64,000 bases of DNA from Sphingomonadales bacterium (GCA_025352685.1 JANXSN010000108.1:1-64000), one strand, 5' to 3'. Shown: positions 50,965 to 61,495, numbered from the stretch's first letter. Translations and numbers: made by a program. Notes: generated by a model from the letters alone, not told the origin.

Positions 50965-53090
50965 AAGATTCCGAGAAATTTCTTGCGTCGGTCCCGGCGC
51001 GCGCCCGACGCAGGGCTGCTCTCTCCCGATTTAGCCGTCGTGCCGTGTCCAACGCCGCCAAGCGGGCGGCCCTTGATGTCGCGCTGGGCAGCAGCGTGGG
51101 ATCCGGCCAGCACCGGACCACACTGCGCGGCCTTGGCGTTGCCTACATCGACGAAAGCAAGGATGGCTGCAAACGGCGAGGCTATCACGCCCAAGCCCAG
51201 CCCCACTCCTGCACGCGCCATCAGTTGGGGGCTTATCACGTCCAGACCGGGTTTCGCGAAAACACCCTTTACGCCAATCGGCGATTGACCAGAAAAAAGG
51301 CTGAACGTCTTGCCATCAGCACGCACGGCAAAATCGAGCGCTTCGGTGCGAAACGAGAAACCGCCTCGGCCGACGATGATGTTCTTTTGGGTGTCGATGA
51401 GGATGGGGTCCGCTGCAGCCACGCCGTTACGCACCGTGAAGGCGATCAGGCCGCAATTGACCTTAACCGGCTGTTTCAGCTCGCCCGCCAGGAGTTTTTC
51501 GAGGTAAACGCCAACGTCGAGTTCGGCGAGCTGGACGTTGCGCTGCCAAAACGTCCCTTGTGGAATAACGATCGCAATTCTCCCGTTCGAGCTCGCGAGC
51601 GATTTGCGCAACGAATCGCCCGTGCCCGTCATCTGGACACGCCCGCGTATCGACCCGGTCGCCCCCGACTCCACGACACCCGATTGGCCGAGCAGTCGTG
51701 CCAGCGGCGTTTGCGACAGGCGAATGTCGTACGTGGTAAAAATCGCAGGCCGGCGCGCGTCGATCGTAACGTCCGACCAGAATTTGCCGCCTGCAACATC
51801 CAAAGTGAGCGGCGCCAGTTTAAGCAGACTGTGGTCGAGACTAAGCGTCAGAGCGATTTTGGATATTGGCGTGCGGACGCCGGTGAGTGCGGCCACGTGG
51901 TATTTCACGTCGGCCTCGTAACGCTTGATTGCTTCGATCCTGATCGGCGCATCGGGGATGAGCCGGGGATGCCCGGCGGCAAAGGTTGCAACCTGACCTT
52001 TGGCCAAGCGGTCAGCACTATAGCCCAGAAACGGGCCCGCATCGACGATATCGAGGCGCCGCGTGTGCAGGTCAGCGTCAATCTTCAGTCGGTTGTCGGG
52101 AAGCGCAAACGTGGCGCTCCCACCGAGGTCGGAGTTACCAAAACGCCCCGTAATGGCCGTGAGCTTATAGACGCCTTGGGTCTTGGTCAGGTCAGCCCTG
52201 ACGTGATAGGCCCGCGTTTCAGGAATGGCGACTCCCAGAAAATCAAGCAAATCAGGAAAATTGGGGCCCCTGGCGTCGAGCTTCAACTTCGCTCCTTCCA
52301 GAATCGTCGCACCCGGCAGCGTGCCCGACACGTCGAGCGAGGTCGCGCCTGAATGCGCCAAAAGCGTCAGCCGGTTTTCGCCGCCCGCGGCCGTGGCATT
52401 GGGCGACAGCATCCGACCCGAAAGCGTAAACGGCTTTGCGCGCAGCGTCCCCTCGCCAGTAAAGTTCACGTCATCGGCAAAATGCGTATCGTTGGCCTTG
52501 ATCGTTTCAACATGAAAATGCGTCGCAAGCTGCATCAGGGGATCGGCGTAATCGACGCTTGTTCGTATGATCTGCGCGCGAACGATGTCGGGCAACTCAA
52601 AATTAGGCTTGGGTTTGGTCGGATCGCCGAAGGTGAACGTGTTGCGTTGACGCGTCCGATCCCACGCCAGGTCAAGCCGCGCGCCACTCATGTCGAGCCA
52701 TTGTACTCGTCGTTCACCGGTGATGAGCGGCAGTGTCGCGATCCGCGCATCGATCCGGTCAGCGCGGAAGAAATCGCCCTTGCGCCATGCGGGATTGGCA
52801 ACGGCCATGCGCTCGGCGACAAACTTGATCGTTAACGGATCGAAATAAAGTTGGAAATCGCCGCCGACCTTGACTTCGCGATCGAGCGATCGCGAAGCGA
52901 TCCGTTCGAACGACGCTTTCAGGAAGCGACCCTCAGTGAGGTACAGCACCAGCCAAGAAACGAAGAGTGCAACCAACAGTCCCGTGAGGATCCGTCCAGC
53001 GATCCGCAATGCGCTGGGGCGCCCTCGTTGGATTGCGGGCGAAGCGCCAGGGCTACCGTCGAGCGGAACACGAGGATCGGATTCGGCCAT
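50961..53090 (-). CDS. AsmA family inner-membrane protein
   Basis: A 709-residue AsmA-like protein. After a short cytoplasmic start, a transmembrane anchor lies at about 31-50 (LTGLLVALFVSWLVLYLTEG), followed by the AsmA N-terminal domain (FERIASRSLDREVKVGGDFQLYFDPLTIKFVAERMAVANP) and a long beta-rich periplasmic part with C-terminal AsmA2-like GSIRGRVQMTGTGDSLRKSLASSNGRIAIVIPQGTF. AsmA-like proteins form hydrophobic grooves that carry phospholipids to the outer membrane. The start ATG 53,090 is preferred over upstream options because homology starts there. The last 40 residues are low complexity. It is divergent from rpmI by about 160 bases. Confidence 0.88.
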   Translation of the reverse strand: MAESDPRVPLDGSPGASPAIQRGRPSALRIAGRILTGLLVALFVSWLVLYLTEGRFLKASFERIASRSLDREVKVGGDFQLYFDPLTIKFVAERMAVANPAWRKGDFFRADRIDARIATLPLITGERRVQWLDMSGARLDLAWDRTRQRNTFTFGDPTKPKPNFELPDIVRAQIIRTSVDYADPLMQLATHFHVETIKANDTHFADDVNFTGEGTLRAKPFTLSGRMLSPNATAAGGENRLTLLAHSGATSLDVSGTLPGATILEGAKLKLDARGPNFPDLLDFLGVAIPETRAYHVRADLTKTQGVYKLTAITGRFGNSDLGGSATFALPDNRLKIDADLHTRRLDIVDAGPFLGYSADRLAKGQVATFAAGHPRLIPDAPIRIEAIKRYEADVKYHVAALTGVRTPISKIALTLSLDHSLLKLAPLTLDVAGGKFWSDVTIDARRPAIFTTYDIRLSQTPLARLLGQSGVVESGATGSIRGRVQMTGTGDSLRKSLASSNGRIAIVIPQGTFWQRNVQLAELDVGVYLEKLLAGELKQPVKVNCGLIAFTVRNGVAAADPILIDTQKNIIVGRGGFSFRTEALDFAVRADGKTFSLFSGQSPIGVKGVFAKPGLDVISPQLMARAGVGLGLGVIASPFAAILAFVDVGNAKAAQCGPVLAGSHAAAQRDIKGRPLGGVGHGTTAKSGESSPASGARRDRRKKFLGIF

Positions 53091-53254
53091 GACGTGATGT
53101 AAACCCGTGGTGCGCGGGTCAGTTCCCGTACGCCCACCTTGCAATTGAGCGGCACCTCGTCTACCGGACGCCGCTTCAACGACACCCGCTCAAGAATCGC
53201 CTGGCTGAAAGGGCTGCCAAGGCGACTTCAGGGACGTCATTCGAAAGGACGAAA

Positions 53255-53458
53255 ATGCCCAAACTAAAGACCAAGAGCGGAGTGAAGAAGCGCTTTACAC
53301 TGACCGCGACCGGCAAGCTGAAGCACGGCGTCGCTGGTAAGCGCCATCGCCTGATGAGTCACAATGCCAAGTACATCCGCCAGAACCGCGGGACCAAGCT
53401 GCTTTCCGACGCCGATACGGCGGCGGTGAAGGCTTGGGCTCCCTACGGTCTCAAGTAA
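53255..53458 (+). CDS. rpmI: 50S ribosomal protein L35
   Basis: A 67-residue L35 with the usual start PKLKTKSGVKKRFTLTATGKLKHG and central KRHRLMSHNAKYIRQNRGTKLL. ATG 53,255 follows GAAAGGACGAAA, a clear Shine-Dalgarno. rplT starts 12 bases after the stop. In E. coli L20 represses this pair by binding a leader pseudoknot; here the leader (53,160-53,254) has small inverted segments (CTGGCTGAAAGGGC) but I cannot confirm such a structure. infC is not upstream. Confidence 0.97.
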   Translation: MPKLKTKSGVKKRFTLTATGKLKHGVAGKRHRLMSHNAKYIRQNRGTKLLSDADTAAVKAWAPYGLK

Positions 53459-53470
53459 GGAGGCCGGTAG

Positions 53471-53836
53471 ATGGCACGCGTCAAACGCGGCGTAACAACG
53501 CACGCAAAACACAAAAAGGTTCTCGAGCAGGCCAAGGGCTTTTACGGCCGCCGCAAGAACACGATCCGCATCGCCAAGCAGGCGGTCGAAAAAGCGGGTC
53601 AATACGCTTATCGCGACCGTAAGGTGAAGAAGCGCAATTTCCGCGCGCTTTGGATCCAGCGCATCAATGCAGCCGTCCGCATGGAGGGCCTTACCTATGG
53701 CCAGTTCATGCACGGGCTGAAGCTGGCCGGTGTCGAACTCGACCGAAAGGTTCTGGCTGACATGGCGATGCACGAAGGCACGGTATTTAGCACCATCATT
53801 GCGCAAGCGAAGGGCGCGCTGCCGCAGACAGCGTAA
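53471..53836 (+). CDS. rplT: 50S ribosomal protein L20
   Basis: A 121-residue L20: [20 protein letters not shown] then [48 protein letters not shown] and the C-terminal globular part ([28 protein letters not shown]). It binds 23S rRNA early in 50S assembly and in several bacteria represses its own operon. GGAGGCCGGTAG precedes the ATG. A strong hairpin with a T-run follows before pheS. Confidence 0.97.
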   Translation: MARVKRGVTTHAKHKKVLEQAKGFYGRRKNTIRIAKQAVEKAGQYAYRDRKVKKRNFRALWIQRINAAVRMEGLTYGQFMHGLKLAGVELDRKVLADMAMHEGTVFSTIIAQAKGALPQTA

Positions 53837-53861
53837 CGCTTCTCTCGAGGAATGCGCATTG

Positions 53862-53893
53862 GGGCGTGAGCGGGTTGCCGCTCGCGCCCTTTT
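53862..53893 (+). terminator. Terminator-like hairpin between rplT and pheS
   Basis: GGGCGTGAGCGG, loop GTTG, CCGCTCGCGCCC, then TTTT. The 12-bp stem has one U-G pair. It lies 26 bases after the rplT stop and 17 bases before the pheS start, and can act as a terminator or an attenuator for pheST. No phenylalanine-rich leader peptide is obvious. Confidence 0.75.
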
Positions 53894-53909
53894 GCTTATG
53901 GGGCTGAGC

Positions 53910-54974
53910 ATGACGACAATTACTGAAATCGAGAGCCAGATCGCGGCGGCTGCCGACCTCGACGCGCTGGAAGCCGTCCGCATTGCTCTCCTTGGCAAAG
54001 CCGGATCGATCAGCGCGCTGTTGAAGACGCTTGGCAGCATGACCCCCGAGGATCGCCAAAGCGAAGGACCGCGGATCAATGGCCTGCGGCTTACTGCGAC
54101 CGAAGCCATTGCGGCCCGCAAGTCTGCGCTCGACGGCGCTGCACTCGACCAGCGCCTTGCGACAGAACGCCTTGATATGAGCCTGCCCGCCCCTACCGCC
54201 CCCCGCGGTTCGGTGCATCCGGTCAGCCAGGTCATGGATGAGCTCGCGGAAATTTTTGCCGACATGGGTTTTGCCGTTGCGACGGGCCCTGAGATCGAAA
54301 GCCAGTGGCACAACTTCACCGCGCTCAACATGCCTGAGACGCATCCGGCGCGCGCGATGCACGACACGTTTTATCTGGAAGCTGCCGAGGGTGAGGAAGC
54401 AAAGGTTCTCCGCACGCACACCAGCCCTGTGCAAATTCGCACGATGACTTCACAAAAACCGCCGATTCGCATCATCGCGCCCGGACGGGTGTACCGTTCA
54501 GACAGCGATGCAACCCACACGCCCATGTTCCACCAGATCGAAGGACTGGTCGTCGACAAGGGCATCCATCTCGGCCATCTCAAATGGACGCTTGAAACCT
54601 TCCTGAAAGCGTTCTTCGAGCGTGATGACATCGTTCTGCGCCTGCGCCCGAGCTATTTTCCGTTCACCGAGCCCTCGGTCGAAGTCGACGTGGGCTTCAG
54701 CATCGAAAAGGGCAGACGCGTACTGGGAGGCAGCGGTGGCTGGATGGAGTTACTTGGCAGTGGCATGGTCCACCCGCGTGTCCTGATTGCATGCGGAATC
54801 GACCCCGATGAATATTCGGGCTTCGCGTTCGGCGTCGGCGTCGACCGACTGGCAATGCTCAAATACGGCATGGACGATTTGCGCGCCTTCTTTGACGGCG
54901 ACGGACGGTGGCTGCGCCATTACCAATTTGGGGCGCTCGACGTCCCGACGCTCAGCGGGGGAGTCGGTGCATGA
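53910..54974 (+). CDS. pheS: Phenylalanyl-tRNA synthetase, alpha subunit
   Basis: A 354-residue catalytic subunit. An N-terminal coiled coil (about 1-85) is followed by the class II core: [54 protein letters not shown], motif 2 ([36 protein letters not shown]) and motif 3 ([31 protein letters not shown]). ATG 53,910 fits the family; the frame is open from inside rplT but that part is a shadow. The stop overlaps the pheT ATG as ATGA. Confidence 0.97.
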   Translation: MTTITEIESQIAAAADLDALEAVRIALLGKAGSISALLKTLGSMTPEDRQSEGPRINGLRLTATEAIAARKSALDGAALDQRLATERLDMSLPAPTAPRGSVHPVSQVMDELAEIFADMGFAVATGPEIESQWHNFTALNMPETHPARAMHDTFYLEAAEGEEAKVLRTHTSPVQIRTMTSQKPPIRIIAPGRVYRSDSDATHTPMFHQIEGLVVDKGIHLGHLKWTLETFLKAFFERDDIVLRLRPSYFPFTEPSVEVDVGFSIEKGRRVLGGSGGWMELLGSGMVHPRVLIACGIDPDEYSGFAFGVGVDRLAMLKYGMDDLRAFFDGDGRWLRHYQFGALDVPTLSGGVGA

Positions 54975-57337
54975 AGTTCACGCTTAGCTGGCTGAAAGAG
55001 CATCTAGATACCTCGGCAACGATCATCGAGATCGCCGGCGCGCTCAATGCGATCGGCCTTGAGGTCGAGGGGATCGAAAATCCGGCAGAAAAGCTGTTGG
55101 CATTCCGCATCGCGCGCGTGCTGACCGCCGCCCCGCATCCCCAGGCCGACAAATTGCAAGTGCTGTCGGTTGATGCCGGCGACGGGCCCTTACAGGTCGT
55201 CTGCGGCGCGCCCAATGCCCGTGCCGGGTTGGTCGGCGTATTTGGTGCGCCCGGCGCCGTCGTGCCATCGAATGGTATGGTGTTGAAAGTCGCAGCCATT
55301 CGCGGCGTCGAATCGAACGGTATGATGTGTTCGGTGCGCGAGCTCGAGCTCGGTGACGAACATGATGGCATTATCGAATTGCCGTCCGACGCACCGGTCG
55401 GCGCCTCGTTTGCCGACTTTGCCGGGATCGACGATCCGGTATTCGACATCGCGGTCACCCCCAACCGCCAGGATTGCATGGGTGTACGCGGAATCGCGCG
55501 CGACCTTGCGGCCGCAGGGGTCGGCACACTCAAATCGCTCGTCGTGCCCCATATTGCGGGAACGGGCGCAAGCCAGATCGAGATCCGCACCGACGATCCT
55601 GATGGGTGTCCCGCCTTTTTTGGCCGCACAATCTGTGGCGTCACCAACGGCACTGCGCCCGAGTGGATGACCCGCCGCTTGAAGGCCGTCGGGCAACGCT
55701 CGATCTCGACGTTGGTCGACATCACCAATTATGTGATGTTCGACCTGGGACGACCGAGCCATGTCTACGACATGGCAAAACTCGCGAGCCCGGTCGTGGC
55801 GCGCCGAGCGACTGACGGCGAGACAGTGACCGTTCTCAACGGCAAGCGCTTTGCCCTCATGACCAGCATGACTGTGATCGCCGATGCCAATGAAGTGCAC
55901 GACATTGCCGGCATCATGGGCGGCGAACATTCGGGGATTGCCGATAACACCACCGATATTCTCCTCGAGATTGCCTATTTCACGCCTGAACGCATTGCCA
56001 GGACGGGTCAGGCACTTGCGCTGACCAGTGATGCGCGCACGCGGTTCGAACGGGGCGTCGATCCGGCGTTTCTTGACGACGCAGTCGCGATCCTGACCGG
56101 CCTGATCGTCGAGCATTGTGGAGGTCGGCCTTCAGAGGTCGTCCGGGCCGGGGCACCACCCCTCGACGTCCGAACTCTCTCCTACGATCCGACGGTCTGT
56201 GCGCGGCTCGGCGGAATCGACGTGCCACGCGATCAGCAACGGGCGATTCTCGAAAGCCTCGGCTTTGCCGTCACCACAGACTGGACCGTCTCGATTCCCA
56301 GCTGGCGACGCGACGTCGACGGACCGGCTGACCTCGTCGAAGAAGTCGTCCGGATTGTCGGGCTCGACAACATCAAGTCTACGCCTCTCGCGCGCGCTGA
56401 CGGTGTCGCGCGTCCCACAGCAACCCCGATCCAAAAGCTCGAACGCCGTGTTCGCCGGACCGCGGCTGCGCGCGGGCTGAACGAGGCCATCACATGGAGT
56501 TTCGTCAGCGAACGCGAAGCAGCGGTATTCGGCGGTGGCGACTGGATGCTTGCCAATCCGATTTCGGAAGACCTGAAGGCGATGCGCCCGTCGCTGCTGC
56601 CGGGACTCCTCTCGGCGGCACGCCGCAATCTCGACCGCAGCGCCGATAGCGTACGGCTGTTCGAGATCGGGCGCCGCTATCTTGCGCAGAATGAACGCCT
56701 TACGGCTGGTATTGTGTTTGTGGGCGAGCAAACGCCGCGTGGCTGGGCAACGGGCAAGGCGCACGTATTCGATGCGTTCGATGCCAAGGCTGAAGCCTTG
56801 GCGCTGCTCGACGCTGCGGGGGCTCCGGTCGATAACCTTCAGGTATTTGGGGATGCTGGTGTGCATTACCATCCCGGTCAGTCAGGGACGCTTCGCCTCG
56901 GACCAAAGACGGTCCTTGCAAGTTTCGGCATCCTCCACCCCGCCACTACCAAGGCGTTCGACCTGAACGGGGCAATCGCCGCTTGCGAAGTTTATCTGGA
57001 CGCCGTGCCGACTAAACGTGGCAGCGGATTCATGCGCCCGTTCTATGAGCCGCCGGCGCTGCAAGTCGCGCGCCGCGACTTTGCGTTCCTCGTCCCCGTG
57101 GATCTGGCAAGCGACGTGCTGGTTCGTGCGGTAAAGAGCGCCGACAAAGCGGCCATAATCGATGCCCGCGTGTTCGACATGTTCACGGGCACTGGCGTCC
57201 CCCAGGGACACAAATCGCTTGCAATTGAAGTCATCCTGCAACCGGTCGGCAAGAGCTTCGCCGAGGAAGATCTGGTCGTCATCGCTACCAAGGTGGTTGC
57301 GGCGGCGGCAAAACTTGGGGCGAGTCTGCGCGGCTGA
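54971..57337 (+). CDS. pheT: Phenylalanyl-tRNA synthetase, beta subunit
   Basis: A 788-residue beta subunit. Domains: the B1 and EMAP-like tRNA-binding region ([45 protein letters not shown]), B3/B4 editing region ([26 protein letters not shown]), B5 (RARFERGVD-like text, [12 protein letters not shown]), the catalytic-like core and a C-terminal anticodon-binding FDX-ACB ([49 protein letters not shown]). It is translated with pheS through a four-base overlap. It ends the rpmI-rplT-pheST block. Confidence 0.97.
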   Translation: MKFTLSWLKEHLDTSATIIEIAGALNAIGLEVEGIENPAEKLLAFRIARVLTAAPHPQADKLQVLSVDAGDGPLQVVCGAPNARAGLVGVFGAPGAVVPSNGMVLKVAAIRGVESNGMMCSVRELELGDEHDGIIELPSDAPVGASFADFAGIDDPVFDIAVTPNRQDCMGVRGIARDLAAAGVGTLKSLVVPHIAGTGASQIEIRTDDPDGCPAFFGRTICGVTNGTAPEWMTRRLKAVGQRSISTLVDITNYVMFDLGRPSHVYDMAKLASPVVARRATDGETVTVLNGKRFALMTSMTVIADANEVHDIAGIMGGEHSGIADNTTDILLEIAYFTPERIARTGQALALTSDARTRFERGVDPAFLDDAVAILTGLIVEHCGGRPSEVVRAGAPPLDVRTLSYDPTVCARLGGIDVPRDQQRAILESLGFAVTTDWTVSIPSWRRDVDGPADLVEEVVRIVGLDNIKSTPLARADGVARPTATPIQKLERRVRRTAAARGLNEAITWSFVSEREAAVFGGGDWMLANPISEDLKAMRPSLLPGLLSAARRNLDRSADSVRLFEIGRRYLAQNERLTAGIVFVGEQTPRGWATGKAHVFDAFDAKAEALALLDAAGAPVDNLQVFGDAGVHYHPGQSGTLRLGPKTVLASFGILHPATTKAFDLNGAIAACEVYLDAVPTKRGSGFMRPFYEPPALQVARRDFAFLVPVDLASDVLVRAVKSADKAAIIDARVFDMFTGTGVPQGHKSLAIEVILQPVGKSFAEEDLVVIATKVVAAAAKLGASLRG

Positions 57338-57616
57338 CCGTGTCAGGATCGTTTGAGCCTCGCTGAGGATTTGACGACAGTCCAGCGACCGGGCTGCGCC
57401 CGTGTGCGGCGACCGGACGGGGTCGCACTGCCGGGTCGCGTAGACCGTCCTGCTTGGAAATCTCGACGTTGTGCCGTGTCGGCGCCCGGCACCGGGTCGC
57501 GCTAACGCCCAACGATCCGACCTCATGTGTTGTGCAGATTAGGCGTGCCGTCATTTGATGCCTGACAGTCTTGAAATTCGCGCTATCGTCTCAGGGGGAG
57601 TCGTGGAGAAAACTGA
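57338..57616. other. Gap between pheT and S41 peptidase
   Basis: Nothing is recognised apart from GC-rich inverted segments without a T-run. GGGGGAG (57,594-57,600) stands 16 bases before the S41 peptidase ATG. A GTG at 57,602 is not in frame. Confidence 0.4.
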
Positions 57617-59053
57617 ATGACGGCGATTTGGGTGCGCGTACTGATGCTTGGTTTGACCTTGGTGCTCGCCGCTTGTGGTGGCGATGGCGGCACAGGCAGT
57701 ACGGCTTCGTCGGGGAGTCCCGCGGGCAGCACAGCGGCAGGTGACCAATGCTCACTGATCAACCGCCAGATCTGGGCGAAAGGCGTCGTTGATGAATGGT
57801 ATCTGTTCCCCGAAACATTGCCGGCCATGCTCAACCCGGCGCCCTACACAAGTGTCAGCGACTATATCGATGCCCTAACCGCTACAGCGCGAAGCCAGCG
57901 ACGCGATCGTTACTTTACCTATTTGACGTCGATCGCACAGGAGAATGCATTTTACGCGTCGGGCTCGAGCGCGGGCTTTGGCTTTCGGTTGTCGACCGAT
58001 GCGACGGCACGGCGAGCGTTTGTCATGGAGTCATTCGAGGCGGCGGCAGCGCTTGCCGCCGGTCTCGACCGCGGTGACGAGATCTTGGCCATCGGGGCAG
58101 ATGCTGGCTCGTTACGAACCGTCACCGACATTATAGCCACCGAAGGGACGGCCGGCGTAACGGCGGCACTGGGGCCGAGCACCGCGGGCACGGCACGAAC
58201 GCTGCAGGTTACCGGCCTGTCGGGCACGCGCACGATCAGCATGGTCAAAACTGCCTATTCACTCACGCCGGTGTCGTCGCGATACGGAGAAAAGGTCATC
58301 GCTGACGGCGGCAGGAGCGTCGCCTATCTGAACCTGCGCACGTTCATCTCGACTGCCGATGACCAATTGCGCACCGCGTTCAGCCATTTTCGAGCAGCGG
58401 GTATCACGGACTTCATCATCGATTTGCGTTATAATGGCGGGGGTCTGATCTCGACCGCTGAGTTGATGGGTGACTTGATGGGCGGCAACCGGTTTTCATC
58501 GGAAGTGTTCGACAATGTCACCTATCGGCCGGAAAAATCCGCGAACAATTCAACGAAAAACTTCAGTGTTCAGCCGCAATCGGTTTCCCCGCTTCGCATA
58601 GCCTTTATCGGCACGACGGCGACCGCCTCAGCCAGCGAGCTTGTGATCAACGGTCTAGTACCGTTTTATGGGGCCCGTCTCGCGCTCGTGGGAACCAACA
58701 CTTACGGCAAGCCTGTTGGACAAGTCGCGATCGACAAGGCGACATGCGACGACCGGTTGCGCGTGATTGCCTTCTCGCTGCGCAACGGCGCGAACTCGAA
58801 CGCCTACTACGACGGGCTGAAGGGGGCAGTCGGCGCAACGTGCCAAGCGGCGGACGATCTGTCGAAGCCGCTGGGCGACCCTGGCGAAAACTCCGTCCGC
58901 GTCGCCCTCGACTTTCTTGCCGGGCGCAGCTGTACAGCGATTGCCGACACAGGCCAGACGAGCCTTTCCGTCGGTGCAAGCCCTTCGAAGCGCGAATTGC
59001 TCACCCCGAACAGGCCGGACACTTCGCAGCGCGAAGTGCCGGGCTCGTTCTGA
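57617..59053 (+). CDS. S41 family serine peptidase, lipoprotein
   Basis: A 478-residue exported peptidase. The signal peptide ends LVLAAC, with Cys20 as the lipobox cysteine, followed by a flexible Gly/Ser region. A PDZ-like part at about 115-205 (AGFGFRLSTDATARRAFVMESFEAAAALAAGLDRGDEILAIGA) precedes the S41 core: VAYLNLRTFISTADDQLRTAFSHFRAAGITDFIIDLRYNGGGLISTAELM and the nucleophile region TATASASELVINGL. The catalytic Ser is the one before Glu-Leu; the Lys is likely in the GKPVGQ stretch. Such proteins trim C-termini of periplasmic proteins or peptides. It is convergent with a TonB receptor. Confidence 0.9.
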   Translation: MTAIWVRVLMLGLTLVLAACGGDGGTGSTASSGSPAGSTAAGDQCSLINRQIWAKGVVDEWYLFPETLPAMLNPAPYTSVSDYIDALTATARSQRRDRYFTYLTSIAQENAFYASGSSAGFGFRLSTDATARRAFVMESFEAAAALAAGLDRGDEILAIGADAGSLRTVTDIIATEGTAGVTAALGPSTAGTARTLQVTGLSGTRTISMVKTAYSLTPVSSRYGEKVIADGGRSVAYLNLRTFISTADDQLRTAFSHFRAAGITDFIIDLRYNGGGLISTAELMGDLMGGNRFSSEVFDNVTYRPEKSANNSTKNFSVQPQSVSPLRIAFIGTTATASASELVINGLVPFYGARLALVGTNTYGKPVGQVAIDKATCDDRLRVIAFSLRNGANSNAYYDGLKGAVGATCQAADDLSKPLGDPGENSVRVALDFLAGRSCTAIADTGQTSLSVGASPSKRELLTPNRPDTSQREVPGSF

Positions 59054-59058
59054 CCGGA

Positions 59059-61389
59059 TTAGAACTTGACGCTGGCTGTTGCGAAAAGCTGACGCGGGTT
59101 GCCATAGAAGGCTGTCACGATCCCCTCCTTGCCAAGTGTCGGTGTGTAGCCACCGGCCGCGTTGAGAATGGGCACGCCCGCAGTTGTCGAAGCGATAAAT
59201 TGATATCCACTGGTCTTGTAGCGAACGTCGGTCAGGTTCTTGCCGTGAAGCCCGATCGTATATTTTCCCTCGCCAAAGCTGTAGTTCAGATGGGCGTCGA
59301 ACAACGTATATCTTGCCTGGTCGAGGAAGGGGCTCGCCGTTTCGAACTGGTGCGTGAGGCTGCGGTACGAAGCCGTTCCCGATGCATTGATCAAGCCTGA
59401 CCCGACCGGGAGTGCAACCCCCAGAGTACCGCTAACCGTCCATTCCGGTGTATTCTGGAAATCGCGGACATTGGCGACGTCGGCGCCGGTCGGTCCTATG
59501 AACCTCAGATATCTTGCGTCGATATAGCCAAGCGTTCCGTTGAAGGTGACGGCCGACCCCGCTCCGGCAAAGCCGCGTGCCAGGACTGCTGTAGTTTCGA
59601 GTTCGACGCCCTTGATCCGGGCCTTGGCCGCGTTGGTTGTAATCCCACAAAAGTTCGGCTGTCCTTTAATGATGCAACCGACCGATCCGGGAACTTGAAC
59701 ATCGGTATAGTCTGAATAAAAGCCGTCGAGCGCCCATGTGAGGCGGCGGTCGAACGCCGAGCCTTTCCAGCCGATTTCATAAGTGCTTACTGTTTCCGGC
59801 CGGAACAGCAGATAATTGTAAATCTCCTGGTAGCTGCGCACGCCAGCCGGATTTACAGTTGGCGCCGAGGTTCCCGCGCCGCGCGGATCAAAGCCACCCC
59901 CTTTGAACCCTTGCGAATAAGACGCATAAATCATGTGGTTTTGATTGGGCTTGTAGCTCAGCGATGCGCGCGGGCTGAACTGCCTGAACACGGCAGTGCC
60001 GTTGAAATTCGTCGACGGCGCGCCAAAAGGCGTCGGGGTGCCGCCGAACTCGCTGGTTGCCCCCAGGAAACTGGCCTTGAAAATCTTCGCGTCGCGCTTG
60101 TCGATTGTGTAGCGTCCGCCGAGTGACAGGCTGATTTGCGGCGTAAAATCATAGGTGAAATCACCAAAGAACGACGAGGTTTCGGTACGAACGTCACCCG
60201 ATGTATAGGCATCAAAATTCGGGAACGTTGTCGACAGCAGCACGTCGAAGCCAGTCGATGCCTTCGCCCCGAGATAATAATAGCCGATGATTCCGTTGAG
60301 CTTGTCGCTCTTGTAGGAAAACTGGAACTCTTGGCTGAGCTGCTCATTTTTGTAGATTGCGGGCACGTCGACATCGACGGCGGGCAACGCGTCAAAATCG
60401 ATGGGCGTGTACGAGCGGTCCTTGCGCCACGCGCTGATGCTCTTGAACGACACTGCATCGCTCAAATGCGCTTCGGCCGTCATCGACAGACCGCCTGCCC
60501 AGACGTCCTCGGTCGGGTTGTTAAGTCCGGCCTGCGTATCATAGACGTTCGCCAGAACGGGCGTTCCCGACGCTATGCCCGGGATCAGCCGATGGCCGTT
60601 GCGCGGATTCGATTTGTCATGCGTATAGTCACCGGTGATCCGGATCGACATCCGGCTATCGGGCGTTTCGAACTCAAGTGTGCCGCGGCCTGCCCAGATG
60701 TTCTTGTTGTAATTCGAGATACCCAGATTGGTGTTGGTACCGAAGCCGTCGCGCGTCAGTCGCGCGCCCGATACGCCAATTTTGAACCCGGCCCCCAGGG
60801 GGCTGGATATACTGATAATGCCGTCGGCTTGATTGTAGGAGCCATACGTCCCTTTCAGGCTCAGCTCGAAATGATCGGGCAGACGCTTGGTGACGTATTT
60901 CACCGCGCCGCCAATCGTGTTGCGCCCATAGAGGGTCCCCTGCGGACCGCGCAAAACTTCTATTCGTTCCACGTCATAGATGTCGAGCACTGCTGCTTGC
61001 GGACGGTTGAGGTATACATCGTCGAGGTAGATACCGATGCCGGCCTCGAACCCTGGAACCGGATCCTGCTGACCCACACCGCGGATGAAGGCGGCCAGTG
61101 TTGAATTGGTCCCGCGTGCATCCTTCAACGTGGTGTTGGGCGTCGTGTTTTGAATATCAGTCAGGTCGACTGCACCTGTCCGCTCGAGCGCCACGGCCGA
61201 AAACGCGGTAACAGCGATGGGGACTTGCAGCAGATTTTCTTCACGCCGGCGCGCAGTGACGACGATATCGCCGTCGGACGCGACGTCCGCCGCCGGTGCA
61301 GCATTTTGTGCAGATGCAGGCGACGCAATGATCGCACAGAACGCGACGCCGGCGTAAAGTGTGATTCGTGCAGAAAGCCGGTCGGCCAT
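59059..61389 (-). CDS. TonB-dependent outer-membrane receptor
   Basis: A 776-residue receptor. Signal peptide (MADRLSARITLYAGVAFCAIIASPASAQ), TonB-box-like DIVVTARRREENLLQVPIAVTAF, plug with GAVDLTDIQNTTPNTTL, FIRGVGQQD, GIGIYLDDVYLNRPQAA and IEVLRGPQGTLYGRNTIGGAVKYVTKR, then the barrel ending ATASVKF with terminal Phe. ATG 61,389 has AGGGAG eight bases before it. It is divergent from a tetR gene whose upstream region contains a perfect inverted repeat, so it is probably regulated by that TetR protein. Substrate unknown. Confidence 0.92.
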   Translation of the reverse strand: MADRLSARITLYAGVAFCAIIASPASAQNAAPAADVASDGDIVVTARRREENLLQVPIAVTAFSAVALERTGAVDLTDIQNTTPNTTLKDARGTNSTLAAFIRGVGQQDPVPGFEAGIGIYLDDVYLNRPQAAVLDIYDVERIEVLRGPQGTLYGRNTIGGAVKYVTKRLPDHFELSLKGTYGSYNQADGIISISSPLGAGFKIGVSGARLTRDGFGTNTNLGISNYNKNIWAGRGTLEFETPDSRMSIRITGDYTHDKSNPRNGHRLIPGIASGTPVLANVYDTQAGLNNPTEDVWAGGLSMTAEAHLSDAVSFKSISAWRKDRSYTPIDFDALPAVDVDVPAIYKNEQLSQEFQFSYKSDKLNGIIGYYYLGAKASTGFDVLLSTTFPNFDAYTSGDVRTETSSFFGDFTYDFTPQISLSLGGRYTIDKRDAKIFKASFLGATSEFGGTPTPFGAPSTNFNGTAVFRQFSPRASLSYKPNQNHMIYASYSQGFKGGGFDPRGAGTSAPTVNPAGVRSYQEIYNYLLFRPETVSTYEIGWKGSAFDRRLTWALDGFYSDYTDVQVPGSVGCIIKGQPNFCGITTNAAKARIKGVELETTAVLARGFAGAGSAVTFNGTLGYIDARYLRFIGPTGADVANVRDFQNTPEWTVSGTLGVALPVGSGLINASGTASYRSLTHQFETASPFLDQARYTLFDAHLNYSFGEGKYTIGLHGKNLTDVRYKTSGYQFIASTTAGVPILNAAGGYTPTLGKEGIVTAFYGNPRQLFATASVKF

Positions 61390-61454
61390 TATATCCACTC
61401 CCTAAAGGCGCTTGCATCGGTGGCTTGCGCTTAACTGAAGTCGAGAATACTGAA

Positions 61455-61474
61455 AGTTGAACCAAGTTTCAACT
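61455..61474. promoter_or_regulatory. Perfect inverted repeat, candidate TetR operator
   Basis: AGTTGAA-N6-TTCAACT is a 7-bp perfect inverted repeat (total 20 bp) in the 106-bp region between the divergent TonB receptor and tetR genes. The position, size and symmetry fit a TetR-family operator that would control one or both promoters. Confidence 0.65.
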
Positions 61475-61495
61475 CGGGATTGGAAGGATTTGAAA

